This document shows, piece after piece, positions 12,756 to 22,099 of a DNA stretch of 64,000 nt. This DNA is from Rhipicephalus microplus (lineage: Eukaryota > Arthropoda > Arachnida > Ixodida > Ixodidae), in contig NC_134705.1 in NCBI RefSeq assembly GCF_043290135.1, forward strand, positions 40,616,771-40,680,770, written 5' to 3'. Position numbers and translations under genes: made by a program. Numbering within the stretch: position 1 is the stretch's first letter; every line of letters begins with the position of its first letter. The notes under the pieces are model-generated. The model saw only the letters and a list, made by a program, of their open reading frames with translations. It ran no database searches and had not been told where the DNA came from.

Positions 12756-12975
12756 TCTACGCCATTAAAACCGAAAACGTAGTCTCGCGTAGGGTTTTAA
12801 CAAACTAGCGTGTTCACACTGCGGATCGGCATGGAAAGCAGCACATATGCCGGCACGGAGATGCCTAGGTATGACGAGTAGCCATTTGCGGCCGTCACGG
12901 TGGTAGTTGCGGCGATAAAGTATTCCATCACGGATGGCGAAGTGAGAGGCTTGTCGGTGTAGCGCTCGAGATGGC

Positions 12976-13004
12976 GGGTGTGCAAGTGTTTCACTTGCAC
13001 ACCC
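12976..13004. repeat. 13-bp perfect hairpin at a transposon junction
   Basis: GGGTGTGCAAGTG at 12976-12988 is followed by TTT and its exact reverse complement at 12992-13004. It lies on the boundary between the broken Gypsy element C and the 5' end of the plus-strand LINE. Confidence 0.92.
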
Positions 13005-13008
13005 ACCT

Positions 13009-15695
13009 GTTTATGCGCTATATGAAAATCAAAGAGGAATTAGAAACCGTGAGGTAGAAACATTTACTGTTCAGCGAATAACAGATAGTGGGCTGGTTGC
13101 CTTGAAAACTGAGATAATGGCCCAAGACTGGCCTTCTGTCTTGGCATTAACGTCCGCCAATGAGGCATACAATGAGTTCGTAGAGAAATTTATAAAAATA
13201 TACGAAAGGCATTTTCCTATGAAACAAGTAAAACCACCAAAAAAAGCGAGAAATCTATGGGTAACGAAAGAACAGTTGAAAATGATTTCGCGTAAAAATT
13301 CCTTGTATCATTCATTTTTGAAGTCTGGTTTGCAAATACAAATAAAAGAATTTAGAGCTTTTCGAAACCAATTAAATTGTGAGCTTCGGCGTGCCAAACG
13401 AGCTTATTACGAGCAACTTTTTCTGTCCGCCTCACAGCAACGGCCTGATAAGACATGGAAAATAATAAACGATGTTCTTGGTCGTCGGACCAAACAAAGT
13501 GTTCCAAACAGTATACTTCATGACAGTACTGAGTTGAAAGGCGAGGCCCTCGCTAATCACTTTAATCAACATTTCATTAACGCTGCTATTCCTGCTGCCT
13601 ACGCCACCTGCGCTGCAACGTCGGGAATAACAAACTCAAGTCTTATTGTCGAAAGCATTTTCTTCCAGCTTACTGATGAATTCGAAGTCTGCGCTACATT
13701 TCAATCCTTGAAAAATACTAATGCGTTAGACACCAACAACCTGAAACTAGGCCCTATTAAGCATTGTATAACTTCTATTTATCCTGCTCTTGTTCACATA
13801 TTCAACTTAACGCTTCAATCGGGCGTATTCGCACAGGCAATGAAATACGCCAGAGTTTCGGCAATACTTAAAGCAGGTAGCCCTAATGACCCCAACAACT
13901 ACCGGCCAATTTCGGTGTTACCTGTGTTTTCTAAGGGGCTAGAAAAAATTATACACTGTCGTATGGTCAATTTCTTCGATAAGTTTGGTATCATAACTAA
14001 CGCGCAACACGGATTTAGGAAACACAGGTCAACGGAAACAGCCCTTCTGTCAATCAAGGAAACGATAATAAGGAACATAGAAATGAAATCCTATGAGCTG
14101 GCGTTATTTATAGATTTTAGTAAGGCATTCAACTGCCTAAGTCATAACATTTTATTAGACAAACTAGAATGTTACGGAGTACGTGGTAGCTGCTTATCAC
14201 TGTTTAAGTCTTACTTAAGTGACAGATACCAGTGTGTTCACGTGAACGGTCACAGGTCGTCTTGTCTAATAAACAAATTTGGCGCTCCTCAAGGAAGCGT
14301 TTTAGGGCCGCTTTTATTTAATATCTACAATAATGACATTGTGAACTTTAATACTAATGCTGAATTTATTATATACGCTATGACAGCACTGTCATATTGT
14401 CTGGGAATGACGTGCGCAACTTGACAACAGATTGCAGTGAACTGCTAAAAAAGTTACCTACCTGGTCTCAGCTAAATCAACTTAGGATCAACGTGAAGAA
14501 AACTAAGGTAATTATTTTTCGCTCCAAGAACAAATTGCTTCCGTTAAATAATACTATTGCTTTTGAAGGTCAAAAATCGAAATAGTTGACAGTCACAAAA
14601 TCCTTGGCGTGCACTTTTCTTCACAACTTACTTGGGACATGCATGTAAATTACCTATGTGAAAAGCTCTGTTCTGTGACAGGTGTCTTATCACGATGTCG
14701 TAGTTTGCTACCTACAAAGGCCAAAGTACAGATTTATAATGCTTTATTTCATGCCCACTTAAATTATTGCGCCTTAGTGTGGAGTACAACCACTATAACT
14801 AACATACGTAAAATTCTGATGCTACAGAAGAAGATTATTCGCTATATTGGCAACATAGACTATTATTCTAGCACCAGAGAAGCGTTTCCTAAGTACAAAA
14901 TTATTAGAATTGACAACCTTTATACTTTTCGTTTATTACATACTGCGCGATATGCTTCTGAATCCCTCAAGAACTATATAAAACAGTTTGCATCGTTAGA
15001 ACGTCGTAGAATTAATGTGAACACAAGGAACCCTGAGACATGGTCAGTTCCATATTTCAGGATGCACTACAAACATCAAGCGTTGGCATATAACCTACCA
15101 TCTACTTTAAACAAATATAAAGATATTGACACGGTCAGTAAAAAATACTTCCGCCTATATTTCGTTCACTTGTAATGTCACATACTGTGACATTCTGTGT
15201 AATTGAATTCTGCGTAACTTATGTTGTTTCTTTAACATAGTCTTCTGCTTACATGAATTTCTTGCTGTGTTATATGGCCAGTGTTTTTTTTTTCTTTTAT
15301 TTTGTCCCGAATAGCTAGTATTGCTACATTGGTACGGTGTTATTATTCTGTGTTATTATTATTTATGTTTATTACTTATGCTATGGCCGTTTTTTATTGT
15401 ATGTAGCACTTTTTTTTATTTATTTTTTCTAGCACTTTTTATGCACATGTATTTATTTTCACTTTTTCTTCCTGCAATCTTCGTGCTGGAAATCCACGTA
15501 AATTGCTGTATATGTACATACGATATGGTATTCTGTTTTACTTGTTGGTTTTCTCGTCACTGCACCGGACTGCTTGTTGTTACTGCCCTGTATAGTCTGG
15601 TCGTTGGGTGTCGTCAAGCTGCTTATGTAGCTTTTAACCCAACGCAACCATCCAGCATGTATAAACTGGAAATTAAATTGAATTGAATTGAATAA
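13009..15695 (+). mobile_element. CR1/L2-like LINE, 5'-truncated
   Basis: The element begins inside the C-terminal part of the endonuclease (E-N-Q-R-G-I-R-N-R, near 13025), continues through RT and ends in a T-rich 3' untranslated region. The tail is short ATTGA-type repeats (15671-15694) rather than poly(A). Such repeat tails and the absence of an RNase H domain fit the CR1/L2 group. The left end meets the hairpin at the end of Gypsy C, and the right end meets the RT of LINE H. I found no convincing target-site duplication. Confidence 0.85.
13102..15175 (+). pseudogene. Reverse transcriptase of the CR1/L2-like LINE
   Basis: The first frame (13102-14424, 440 residues) carries RT motifs in order: N-Y-R-P-I-S-V-L-P (near 13900), G-F-R-K-H-R-S-T, L-F-I-D-F-S-K-A-F (first catalytic Asp, near 14110) and G-A-P-Q-G-S-V-L-G-P (near 14285). 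The active-site box that should read Y-A-D-D is destroyed: about three bases are missing near 14378 and the frame gives Y-A-M-T. The protein then continues in two more frames (14397-14585 and 14609-15175) through the thumb and C-terminal domain, which end in a natural stop. This copy cannot polymerise DNA. Apart from these lesions the sequence is well kept, so decay is moderate. Confidence 0.9.
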
Positions 15696-16730
15696 ATAGC
15701 ATGGGTGACATCGGGGATCTGGTCGAGCAAGCGGGGAAGCCCTGCCAGTGCGATAATAAATAACGTAGGAGAAAGAACGGAGCCCTGTGGTGTCCCACGC
15801 ACGTCCTGTAAGGTGGATCGTACCAGACCGATGCGGTCCTATTTTCACAGTAGCCGTACGATCGCGAAGAAATGAGCGGATGTAGTTACACATTCGAGTT
15901 CCAGAATGCGACTCCGCTAAATAGTGAAGGATGAGGTCGTGTTCAACATGATTGAAGGCCCCCTTCAAATCTAAAGCAATGAGCGCTCTCGTTTGGGCGT
16001 GAGATGGAGGCGCTACGACTTCCTCCCGTAGCTGTAACAGTACATCTTTGGCTGATGATTGAGCTCGGTATTCGAATTGAGGCTGCGCAAAGAAGGATTA
16101 CTGTTCTAAGAAGCGCTGCAGACGTCGCAAGAGTACATGCTCCATCAACTTGCCAATGCAGGAGGTTAGGGATATGAGACGCAGGTTTTGAACCTGAACT
16201 GGTTTGCCCGGCTTGGGAATCAACGAAATATCGGCATGTCGCCACGCTTGGGGAAGCGTGCCTTGGCGCCAGTATTCATGGAATATACCGGTGAGGTGGG
16301 TGATATCCACATCACATAGATTGCGGAGTGTAGTGAACGGAATGTGGTCTGCTACCGGTGCCGTGTTACGGTGTAGATCTTGTAACACTAACCGTACTTC
16401 CTCAACCGTGATATCTATAGATATCACGGGTGAATTGTTAGATGTATACATCTAACAATTCATTTGTCTCGCCTACGTGTGGATAGTCAGGGTTATGTGG
16501 TGTTCGGCCTGTCGGAATGAAATGCTTTTCGAGCTCACTGAGAAGTCTCGAGGGGTAGTCCCGATACTCGTGTATTAGGATGTGCAACTGTTAAAATGTT
16601 TTTGTTTTGTGGTGGTGGTGTCTGTGAGGGATCGAAGAATCGACCATGTTATTGCGGTGCCTAATGTTCCTGAAAGCCGGTTGCAGAAACCTCGACAGTT
16701 ATTCCTGGTGAGGGTCGCTACGTATTCTTG
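15696..16730 (-). pseudogene. LINE H, reverse transcriptase segment
   Basis: Minus-strand RT of the LINE called H. Reading from 16730 downward: a pre-RT helix (F-I-P-T-G-R), L-H-R-N-T-A-P-x-A-D, L-I-P-K-P-G-K, the S-L-T-S-C-I-G-K block, L-K-G-A-F (first Asp box altered, Asp to Met or Leu context) and D-L-I-L-H-Y-L. A frameshifted G-T-P-Q-G-S-V-L-S-P box follows near 15780. It stops just before the Y-A-D-D box, where the tail of the CR1/L2-like LINE begins. A 29-bp palindromic insertion interrupts the frame at 16418-16446. It continues LINE H from the segments at 17262-17393 and 24855-28150. Confidence 0.82.
16406..16462. repeat. Two abutting perfect palindromes (24 bp and 32 bp)
   Basis: CCGTGATATCTA (16406-16417) is followed by its reverse complement (16418-16429). 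After a single G, TGAATTGTTAGATGTA (16431-16446) is followed by its reverse complement (16447-16462). The outer arms belong to the LINE H frame, and the inner 29 bp (16418-16446) are inverted copies of the two flanks. Leaving the inner segment and one shared TA out of account, the LINE frame runs on without interruption. Confidence 0.93.
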
Positions 16731-17257
16731 AGATTCCAGATAAAATCAGCCGAAGACATGCTAATATACTGCACCGAATTCGCCTGGGCGTCGCCTTCAC
16801 TCGTCACTACACCCACCTAATCGGCCGTGCGGACAGCCCGAATTGTGAACGCTGCCCAGTGCGCGAAACGATAGCTCACATATTTTGTGACTGTGCATTA
16901 TACGTGGCACAAAGAGAAATGCTAACTGCAACGTTGGCAAGCATTGGACGAACACCATTATGTGAAAGCCACATATTGTCAGTAATGAACGACCAAACAG
17001 TGTTAAAAACTGCTACAAAGGCTGTTCTAGACTTTATAAAAAGCACTGGACTAGAAACTAGACTGCAGGGTACTATACTAAGTGGCTACTGTACATACGC
17101 ACCACCTCTTCACAGGATGAAGGGTGATGGTGGGGACCACCATCACCCTTCATCCCTCTTTCTTTCCCCTTTCCCTTATCCCCTGTGTAGAGTAGCAGGC
17201 TAGAGCGAACTAGCTCAGGCCGACCTCTCTGCCTTCTAATAAATTCTCACTCACCCC
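16731..17257 (+). mobile_element. 5'-truncated LINE 3' end inserted into LINE H
   Basis: The frame gives a LINE ORF2 C-terminus: R-L-G-V-A-F-T-R-H-Y-T-H-L-I-G, then a zinc-knuckle-like C-x2-C...H...C block (N-C-E-R-C-P...A-H-I-F-C-D-C), ending in a 3' untranslated region. The tail motif (AGAGTAGCAGGCTAGAGC near 17187) matches the 3' end of LINE1 near 61903, so it is from the same broad family. A decayed duplication, ACGTATT at 16720-16726 and ACGTAATT at 17258-17265, supports insertion into LINE H, whose frame resumes on both sides. Confidence 0.75.
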
Positions 17258-17261
17258 ACGT

Positions 17262-17393
17262 AATTTGATCTATTCTTTTTCTCAGTTTACGATTTCGAAG
17301 TTGGCGTTTCCATCGCCGTGTCAGTCATCTCCGCGCGTCCCAAAGATGAAGCAAATGTGGGTCAATGTCTGGTGTTTTGGTGGTAGTACATAC
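17262..17393 (-). pseudogene. LINE H, linker between endonuclease and RT
   Basis: On the minus strand this short segment reads D-P-H-L-L-H-L-W-D-A-R and R-K-R-I-D-Q-I-T, the typical linker before RT in this LINE group. It joins the endonuclease segment on the far side of Gypsy A (from 24855) to the RT segment below 16730. That continuity is the main evidence that both intervening elements are insertions. Confidence 0.75.
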
Positions 17394-17527
17394 TGTTACG
17401 ATGTAAAGGAAGATGAAGGACAGAATCAGCTGACAGGCGCGTGAGGGTGTCAATCGGCCATTGTGATTTTCGTCTTAGGTTGTTCTTCTGTAATAGAGTT
17501 TACACAAAAGTCACTGACCCCGTAACA
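17394..17527 (+). repeat. 5' LTR of Gypsy element A
   Basis: 134 bp with terminal inverted repeat TGTTACG/CGTAACA. It aligns without gaps to 24721-24854. It is very short for an LTR and has no obvious TATA box. The likely primer-binding region starts just downstream (TGGTGAGAGG near 17531); I could not assign the tRNA. Confidence 0.92.
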
Positions 17528-17599
17528 TATTGGTGAGAGGTGCTGGGTAACCATTAGGCAACGGAGCTCCGCAGCGGACGCCGCATCAGTTTTCCAGCC

Positions 17600-18477
17600 A
17601 TGGCCAATGCTGAGCCCTCTGCGTCAACGTCAGTGTCTCCGACGAACACGGCGTCGCAACCATACGTTTTCTTGCCACTCAAGGATCCCGGTACAGTCTG
17701 CGGGACCGATGGCGTCAACGTTTACGATTGGTTGGCCATGTTCGAACGAGTGAGTGTGCCGAACAGATGGGATCCCACACTTCAGTTGGCTAATGTGCTG
17801 TTTTATTTCAGAGGCATGGCGAAGGTGTGGTACGAAAACAACGAAGAAGAACTCACAAGCTGGGACCAATGCAAAGAAAAGATGCGAGAGGTGTTTACCG
17901 CCAGTCGTAAGATCGCCGCCAAAAAGGAATTGGCCTGCCGTGCCCAATCCCCAATGGAATCATACCTCGCATACATTCAAGATGTGCTGGCCCTCTGCCG
18001 AAAGGCCGAAAGGCCGAAAGCGACATGACAGAAGGTGACAAAGTAGGGCATGACCTGAAAGGGATTGCCGATGACGCATTCAATCTCCTGCTGTGCAAGA
18101 ACTGTTCCACCGTGGACGCGATTATCAAAGAGTGTCGTCAGTTTGAGCAAGTAAAATGTCGCCGCATTCTGCAAACATTCGCCCGACTTCCAAACACCAC
18201 TGCAACATCGACTTGCGAGGTCCAGTCTGCACCACAACGACCATCGCCACCGGAAGACCTGACACGCATTGTTCGTCGCGAAATGGAAGCAATGGCGGCC
18301 GCGGCGTTCAATTCGCGCAGTACCGATACCACTCCTGTTACTGTTTCTCTTGTTCAAGCCATCGTGCGCCAGGAGCTTGAAAACATTGGAGTGCATTCCA
18401 TGTGCCATGTCACCACCCCCAGAGTCAGCGAACGCCATTTTGCGATGCCCTCCTCTGACCGACGGTTTTCTCCACGT
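17600..18477 (+). pseudogene. gag of Gypsy element A, N-terminal part
   Basis: The first frame (17600-18028) opens with a serine/threonine-rich leader and continues into a typical Ty3/Gypsy capsid region: D-W-L-A-M-F-E-R-V near residue 43, L-A-N-V-L-F-Y-F-R-G-M-A, W-Y-E-N and C-K-E-K-M-R. The capsid continues in a second frame (18025-18477) with L-K-G-I-A-D-D-A-F. The change of frame coincides with three tandem GCCGAAAG units (17997-18020), and one extra 8-bp unit accounts for it. At 18477 the frame is cut by element B and resumes at 20850. Confidence 0.88.
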
Positions 18478-19397
18478 TGTTAAGTTTGGCCTGGAAATTC
18501 GTCTGGGCCGACGCCACTGTGCGTAGGCTGGTCTACTGGGGAGGCTCTCAATCCCTTCGGCGCCTAGTCTGCCAGACGCTGTCGAAGATTTGAGCAATTA
18601 CCCAGACCATGAGCAGTTACCCAGACCAAGCGAAGGCGAGTTCCTGACTTTCAGCTACGGACCCTTTCGTCGTCTCTTCGAACAGAAGCGGTGACTGATG
18701 CCCTTGGCGACTCATCTGGCGATGGGGAAGCTGTTGTGACCGGCGCCAGAGCTGACGGGGGAGCGGCGCTCTTTTAATCCTCAATCACGCAGCCGACCGG
18801 CGGGCTGCCTATGCTCGTCAGGCATTGTCCCTGCTAGCCCGAGGGCGAGACGTCGTGTCGCCACGACGCCGTTCACCGTTCGAGAGAGGACAACAAAGAC
18901 AGCATCTTCCGGGAAGAGACCGCGGCGGCCACCGCAAATCACCCCACTAATTAGGCGAGCTGTGCGGCAGACCCTTTGATGTACGCTGTCACGATCTTGG
19001 GACCTCTCGACTTGCAGCACACACACGACGAGGAAGAGCCCTGCTGGCGCCACCTTGCAGTGCAGTGATCACGACTCAATATTGGACGTGCACGTGGGCC
19101 GTGCATGCTCGTCCCCCTCACCTGTTGTGTGTGTGTGATTGGTGTTCCACTCGGAGAGGAGGAGCCCGACAGGGCTTAAAACGACGCCGCAGAGTGCTGG
19201 ACGTCGCTCTGAACTATGTAATGTTCAACCACCACGCTCGTGGTTTGGGAAATCCCTAAGCTTTTTTTGCTGTAAATATGTGTAAATAGTGCCATAAACC
19301 TGTTTGTTTTTCGTATCCTCTTTTTGTCAGCGTTCGTTTCCTCCACCCGTTTACACCACGCTACCACAAGAGACCGGGTAGTCTCCCATCCCTTACA
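18478..19397 (+). repeat. 5' LTR of element B (920 bp)
   Basis: It starts TGTTAAG and ends CTTACA. The last 120 bp recur at 20722-20845, which fixes the right boundary. A TTAAAA motif near 19175 could serve as a TATA-like box and CATAAA near 19295 as a polyadenylation signal. A short tandem motif (CAATTACCCAGACCATGAG type) recurs twice near 18595-18635. Directly downstream TGGTGGCAGCGGTGGGA (from about 19401) fits the position of a primer-binding site. Confidence 0.85.
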
Positions 19398-19626
19398 ACT
19401 GGTGGCAGCGGTGGGATGCCATCATCTGCAACTTCCCCCTGCGACCTTAACAACTGGTTGGCAGCGGTGAAATGAACTTTACGACATGGTGCTGTGCTGT
19501 GGTAAGTGCTTGGTCTTTGCTTTGACTTTCCAGGCTTCAATTTTGTGAGTTTTAGAAGCTGGGTTGTGTGTGAGTTAGAGAGATCACCTATTTGTGTGCT
19601 AGAGGGATGCCCTATATTTGTGTGAA

Positions 19627-20714
19627 ATGCAGGACCAAAGTATAACGGCAATCATGGAGGTATACACACTGCTAAAAGACGAACTTTTGTATTTATGTAA
19701 TGACTTAGGTATTGAGGTTGAGGAAGAAATTGGCAGGTCACAAATTGTGAAGCTAATTTTGCAAAAGACCAGTGAGGAGGCAATTAGATACGCGTTACAA
19801 GCTTTCAAAAGGCAGGCTGGTACAGACCTCAACTGTGTTTGTCGTGACGGTGGATCTTGCAGACAATGTGGAAGTAGTCAAGGACCCCGGAAAAAGCTCA
19901 GGAAAAGCAGCGAAAGCAGAGAGTGAGAAGAACAGTGCGGTTGTAGGCAGCTCCCAGCAACGCGAGCGAGATTTTTCGAAGGGAAGGAGCTGCACTGTTC
20001 CTAAGAGCGTCAAGCTGTCCGCCAGTCTAGAGTGTGAAATAGGTGATTTTTTCGAAAATCATTTAGACGGCGCGGCGTCGACAGCTGACGAGTGCAGTGA
20101 GAGTGTTAGCGACCTTGAGCTGCGAGCGGTAGGCTCAGAGATGAGTCACAAGAAGCGGCGCAGACACAAGAGACGTCGTAAAGCCGCGAGAGAGACAAAA
20201 AGTACTACGCGGGTACAAAAAAGGCACAGAATCTTTTAGCGTAGCAAGTAGGAGTAGGAGTTCTGGATCGGCATCAAAGCCGGTTTGCATGCGTGCGAGC
20301 AGCCGGGCCAAAAGTAGAAAGAACGCCGGTTTGCAAATTGAATCACCTGGAAAATGCCAGTCTTTTCGGTTTATTAACAGCAAGTTTCATGGTGCGCCCT
20401 TGAGCTGTAATACCACCGATGACTCAAACCACGACCGATTTCAAAGCAATGAGGGAAAGGTCGGTCCCAAACGTCGCCGAAAAAGGAAGAAGCGTACGCG
20501 AAGGACAAAGCGAAGGGGTGAAAGAGGTAGCAATCAGCCGGGCGAACGAGGGAAGAGTGGGTTACCGACCAGTTCAAAGAAAGGTCCTTTGTGGCGTACA
20601 GTAAGGCACAGACGGCGAAACGGTAGGCCATGGCGCCAGTCCTCGCGACGGAATGCGAGGTGGACATTTAGAGCTTTTCGTGGACTAGAGTGTCTAGAGC
20701 TTTTCGTGGACTAG
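19627..20714 (+). pseudogene. gag-like basic protein of element B
   Basis: The frame begins at 19627 or at the Met near 19654 with M-E-V-Y-T. An N-terminal 40-residue block (L-K-D-E-L-L-Y-L-C-N-D-L-G-I-E, then I-V-K-L-I-L) resembles the SAP-type helix-extended-helix seen at the start of some gag-like proteins. After one frame change the middle part (to 20239) becomes acidic/serine-rich and ends in K-K-R-R-R-H-K-R-R-R-K. A further frame (20289-20714) carries another lysine/arginine cluster. Such tails suggest nucleic-acid binding. No CCHC knuckle or enzyme domain is visible. I do not recognise a specific family. Two or three frame breaks are needed. Confidence 0.6.
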
Positions 20715-20721
20715 AGGACTA

Positions 20722-20845
20722 GAATATGTGTATATAGTGCCATAAACCTGTTTGTTTTTCGTATCCTCTTTTTGTCAGCGTTCGTTTCCTCCACCCGGTT
20801 ACACCACGCTACCACAAGAAACCGGGTAGTCCCCCATCCCTTACA
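20722..20845 (+). repeat. Truncated 3' LTR of element B
   Basis: About 124 bp matching the end of the 5' LTR with roughly 4 differences. The first 800 bp of the LTR are missing. An imperfect 26-bp direct repeat (about 20670-20718) lies exactly at the break, which may mark how the deletion arose. Confidence 0.88.
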
Positions 20846-20849
20846 ACGT

Positions 20850-21188
20850 ACTCGAAACCCGGCTGAGTGACGAACTGCAGATGACCGCCCTATATGTTTC
20901 AACTGCCACCGCGTTGGACATATTGCTCTTTACTGCCACAATACATGGTCGTCGGCACCTCGTGCAACGACCAATATGACCTGTTTCCACGGTACCGGCC
21001 GCACATTTTCACCTGCCGAACAGTCCCATGTCGTTGAAAATTCTCGTAAGACTTGGTACAGCCGCTCACATTCACCACGTGGGAACCAGTCTTGTTCGCA
21101 GCAAATACGTCGCTCATCGTCTCGTTCGCCACAGTCACGGCGCTTCTCGTCCGCCGTGGCTTCCGGTCGCATCATCCCGAAAAACTGA
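20850..21188 (+). pseudogene. gag of Gypsy element A, nucleocapsid part
   Basis: The continuation of gag after element B. A CCHC zinc knuckle is intact at about 20895-20936 (C-F-N-C-H-R-V-G-H-I-A-L-Y-C). An arginine/serine-rich RNA-binding tail follows, ending at a stop at 21186-21188. A single knuckle is usual for Ty3/Gypsy nucleocapsid. Confidence 0.85.
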
Positions 21189-21249
21189 GAAATGCAGCCC
21201 CCAGAGGTGGTGCTGCATTGACGACTTCCGCAGCAAATCCTCTCTCTGT

Positions 21250-22080
21250 TCCTACCAGAAGAAGTGTAATAGACGTTGAAGTAGATGGCGTACCTGTACA
21301 AGCACTTGTAGACACCGGTGCAAGCATTTCGGTCATGAGTTCAAGCCTAGGCACACGTCTAAAGAAAGTTCTGACACCAGCGGCTGCACAACTGCTCCGT
21401 GCACGTGGCCGATGGCGGCACGCCGATGTTTCTCGGTCTGTACACTGCCCGTTTAAGTATAAAGGACCAAACTGCTTCTGTCATTTTAGCCGTGATTGAC
21501 CACTGCCCTTATGACGTTATCCTAGGCCTGGACTCTTTGTCGAATCACTCGGCTCTTATCGATTGTGCTACCGGCGTCCTTCAGCTAGAACTGCCTCACA
21601 TAGTCGCGGAACACCACACTGCCCCGCCGCGCCTGTGCTCTCTTCAGGATGTGCGACTGTCGCCTCAGGTAGCGACCTACGCCATTTTGACCACAGAGCC
21701 ACAGGTTCCCGATGGTCAATATGTTCTCCTTCCTCTCACCGACGTCCTCTTGGAGCGCAATATCGCCATTCTCCATACGCTTGTGACTGTCACTGACAAC
21801 TGTACCTCGCTCCCACTTCTCAATTTCAGCTTTCGCCCTCAAGTGCTTCCTCGTTGCATATTCTTGGCCAGCGTATGCAATGCTGATGAATTCGAAATAG
21901 TGGCTCTCACCTTGAGATTGATTTACTTCAGTCTCCTGTTGCTAACATCATCTGTTCTATGCCGAGTCGTTTCTCGAAGATGATTGCACCGACCTCAATC
22001 CTGCGCAAGCCAACGACATCCATCACCTTCTCGCGTCGTATACCGACATTTTTTATTTCGACGACAGACCTCTAGGGCAA
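21250..22080 (+). pseudogene. Aspartic protease region of Gypsy element A
   Basis: The catalytic L-V-D-T-G-A-S motif is at 21305-21325 in one frame. The second half (Y-D-V-I-L-G-L-D-S-L, near 21515) lies in another frame that stays open to 21983. The protease would cut the polyprotein. The linker to RT (L-A-S-Y-T-D-I-F...Q-H-R-I-N-T-G-D) follows to about 22110 with a further frame change. Confidence 0.82.
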
Positions 22081-22099
22081 ACATCCACCGTTCAGCACC

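Larger units (their letters stand above)
11567..13005 (-). mobile_element. Ty3/Gypsy element C, 3' half with 3' LTR
   Basis: On the minus strand this holds a zinc-binding domain (frameshifted, about 13000-12790), the integrase core (12755-12006), the C-terminal domain (11972-11766), a polypurine tract (GAGGGGGAAA, about 11728-11737) and the LTR. The left part of the element is missing beyond 13005, where a 13-bp hairpin and then a plus-strand LINE begin. The LTR end coincides with the broken end of the LINE at 11566, so the element probably inserted into that LINE. Confidence 0.85.
18478..20845 (+). mobile_element. Non-autonomous LTR element B nested in gag of element A
   Basis: The insertion is bounded by a perfect 4-bp target-site duplication, ACGT, at 18474-18477 and 20846-20849, and the gag codons join cleanly across it. 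It has a 920-bp 5' LTR (18478-19397), a 1.3-kb internal region with a short basic protein, and only the last 124 bp or so of a 3' LTR (about 20722-20845). The shared LTR part differs at about 4 positions, so B is much younger than A. No protease, RT or integrase was seen, so it would need enzymes from another element. Confidence 0.9.

Noticed and set aside
15696..17257. Twin-priming inversion of one LINE (minus RT part followed by plus 3' end)
   Set aside because: The minus RT part continues into minus-strand segments at 17262-17393 and 24855-28150, and a decayed duplication surrounds the plus fragment, so insertion explains it better.
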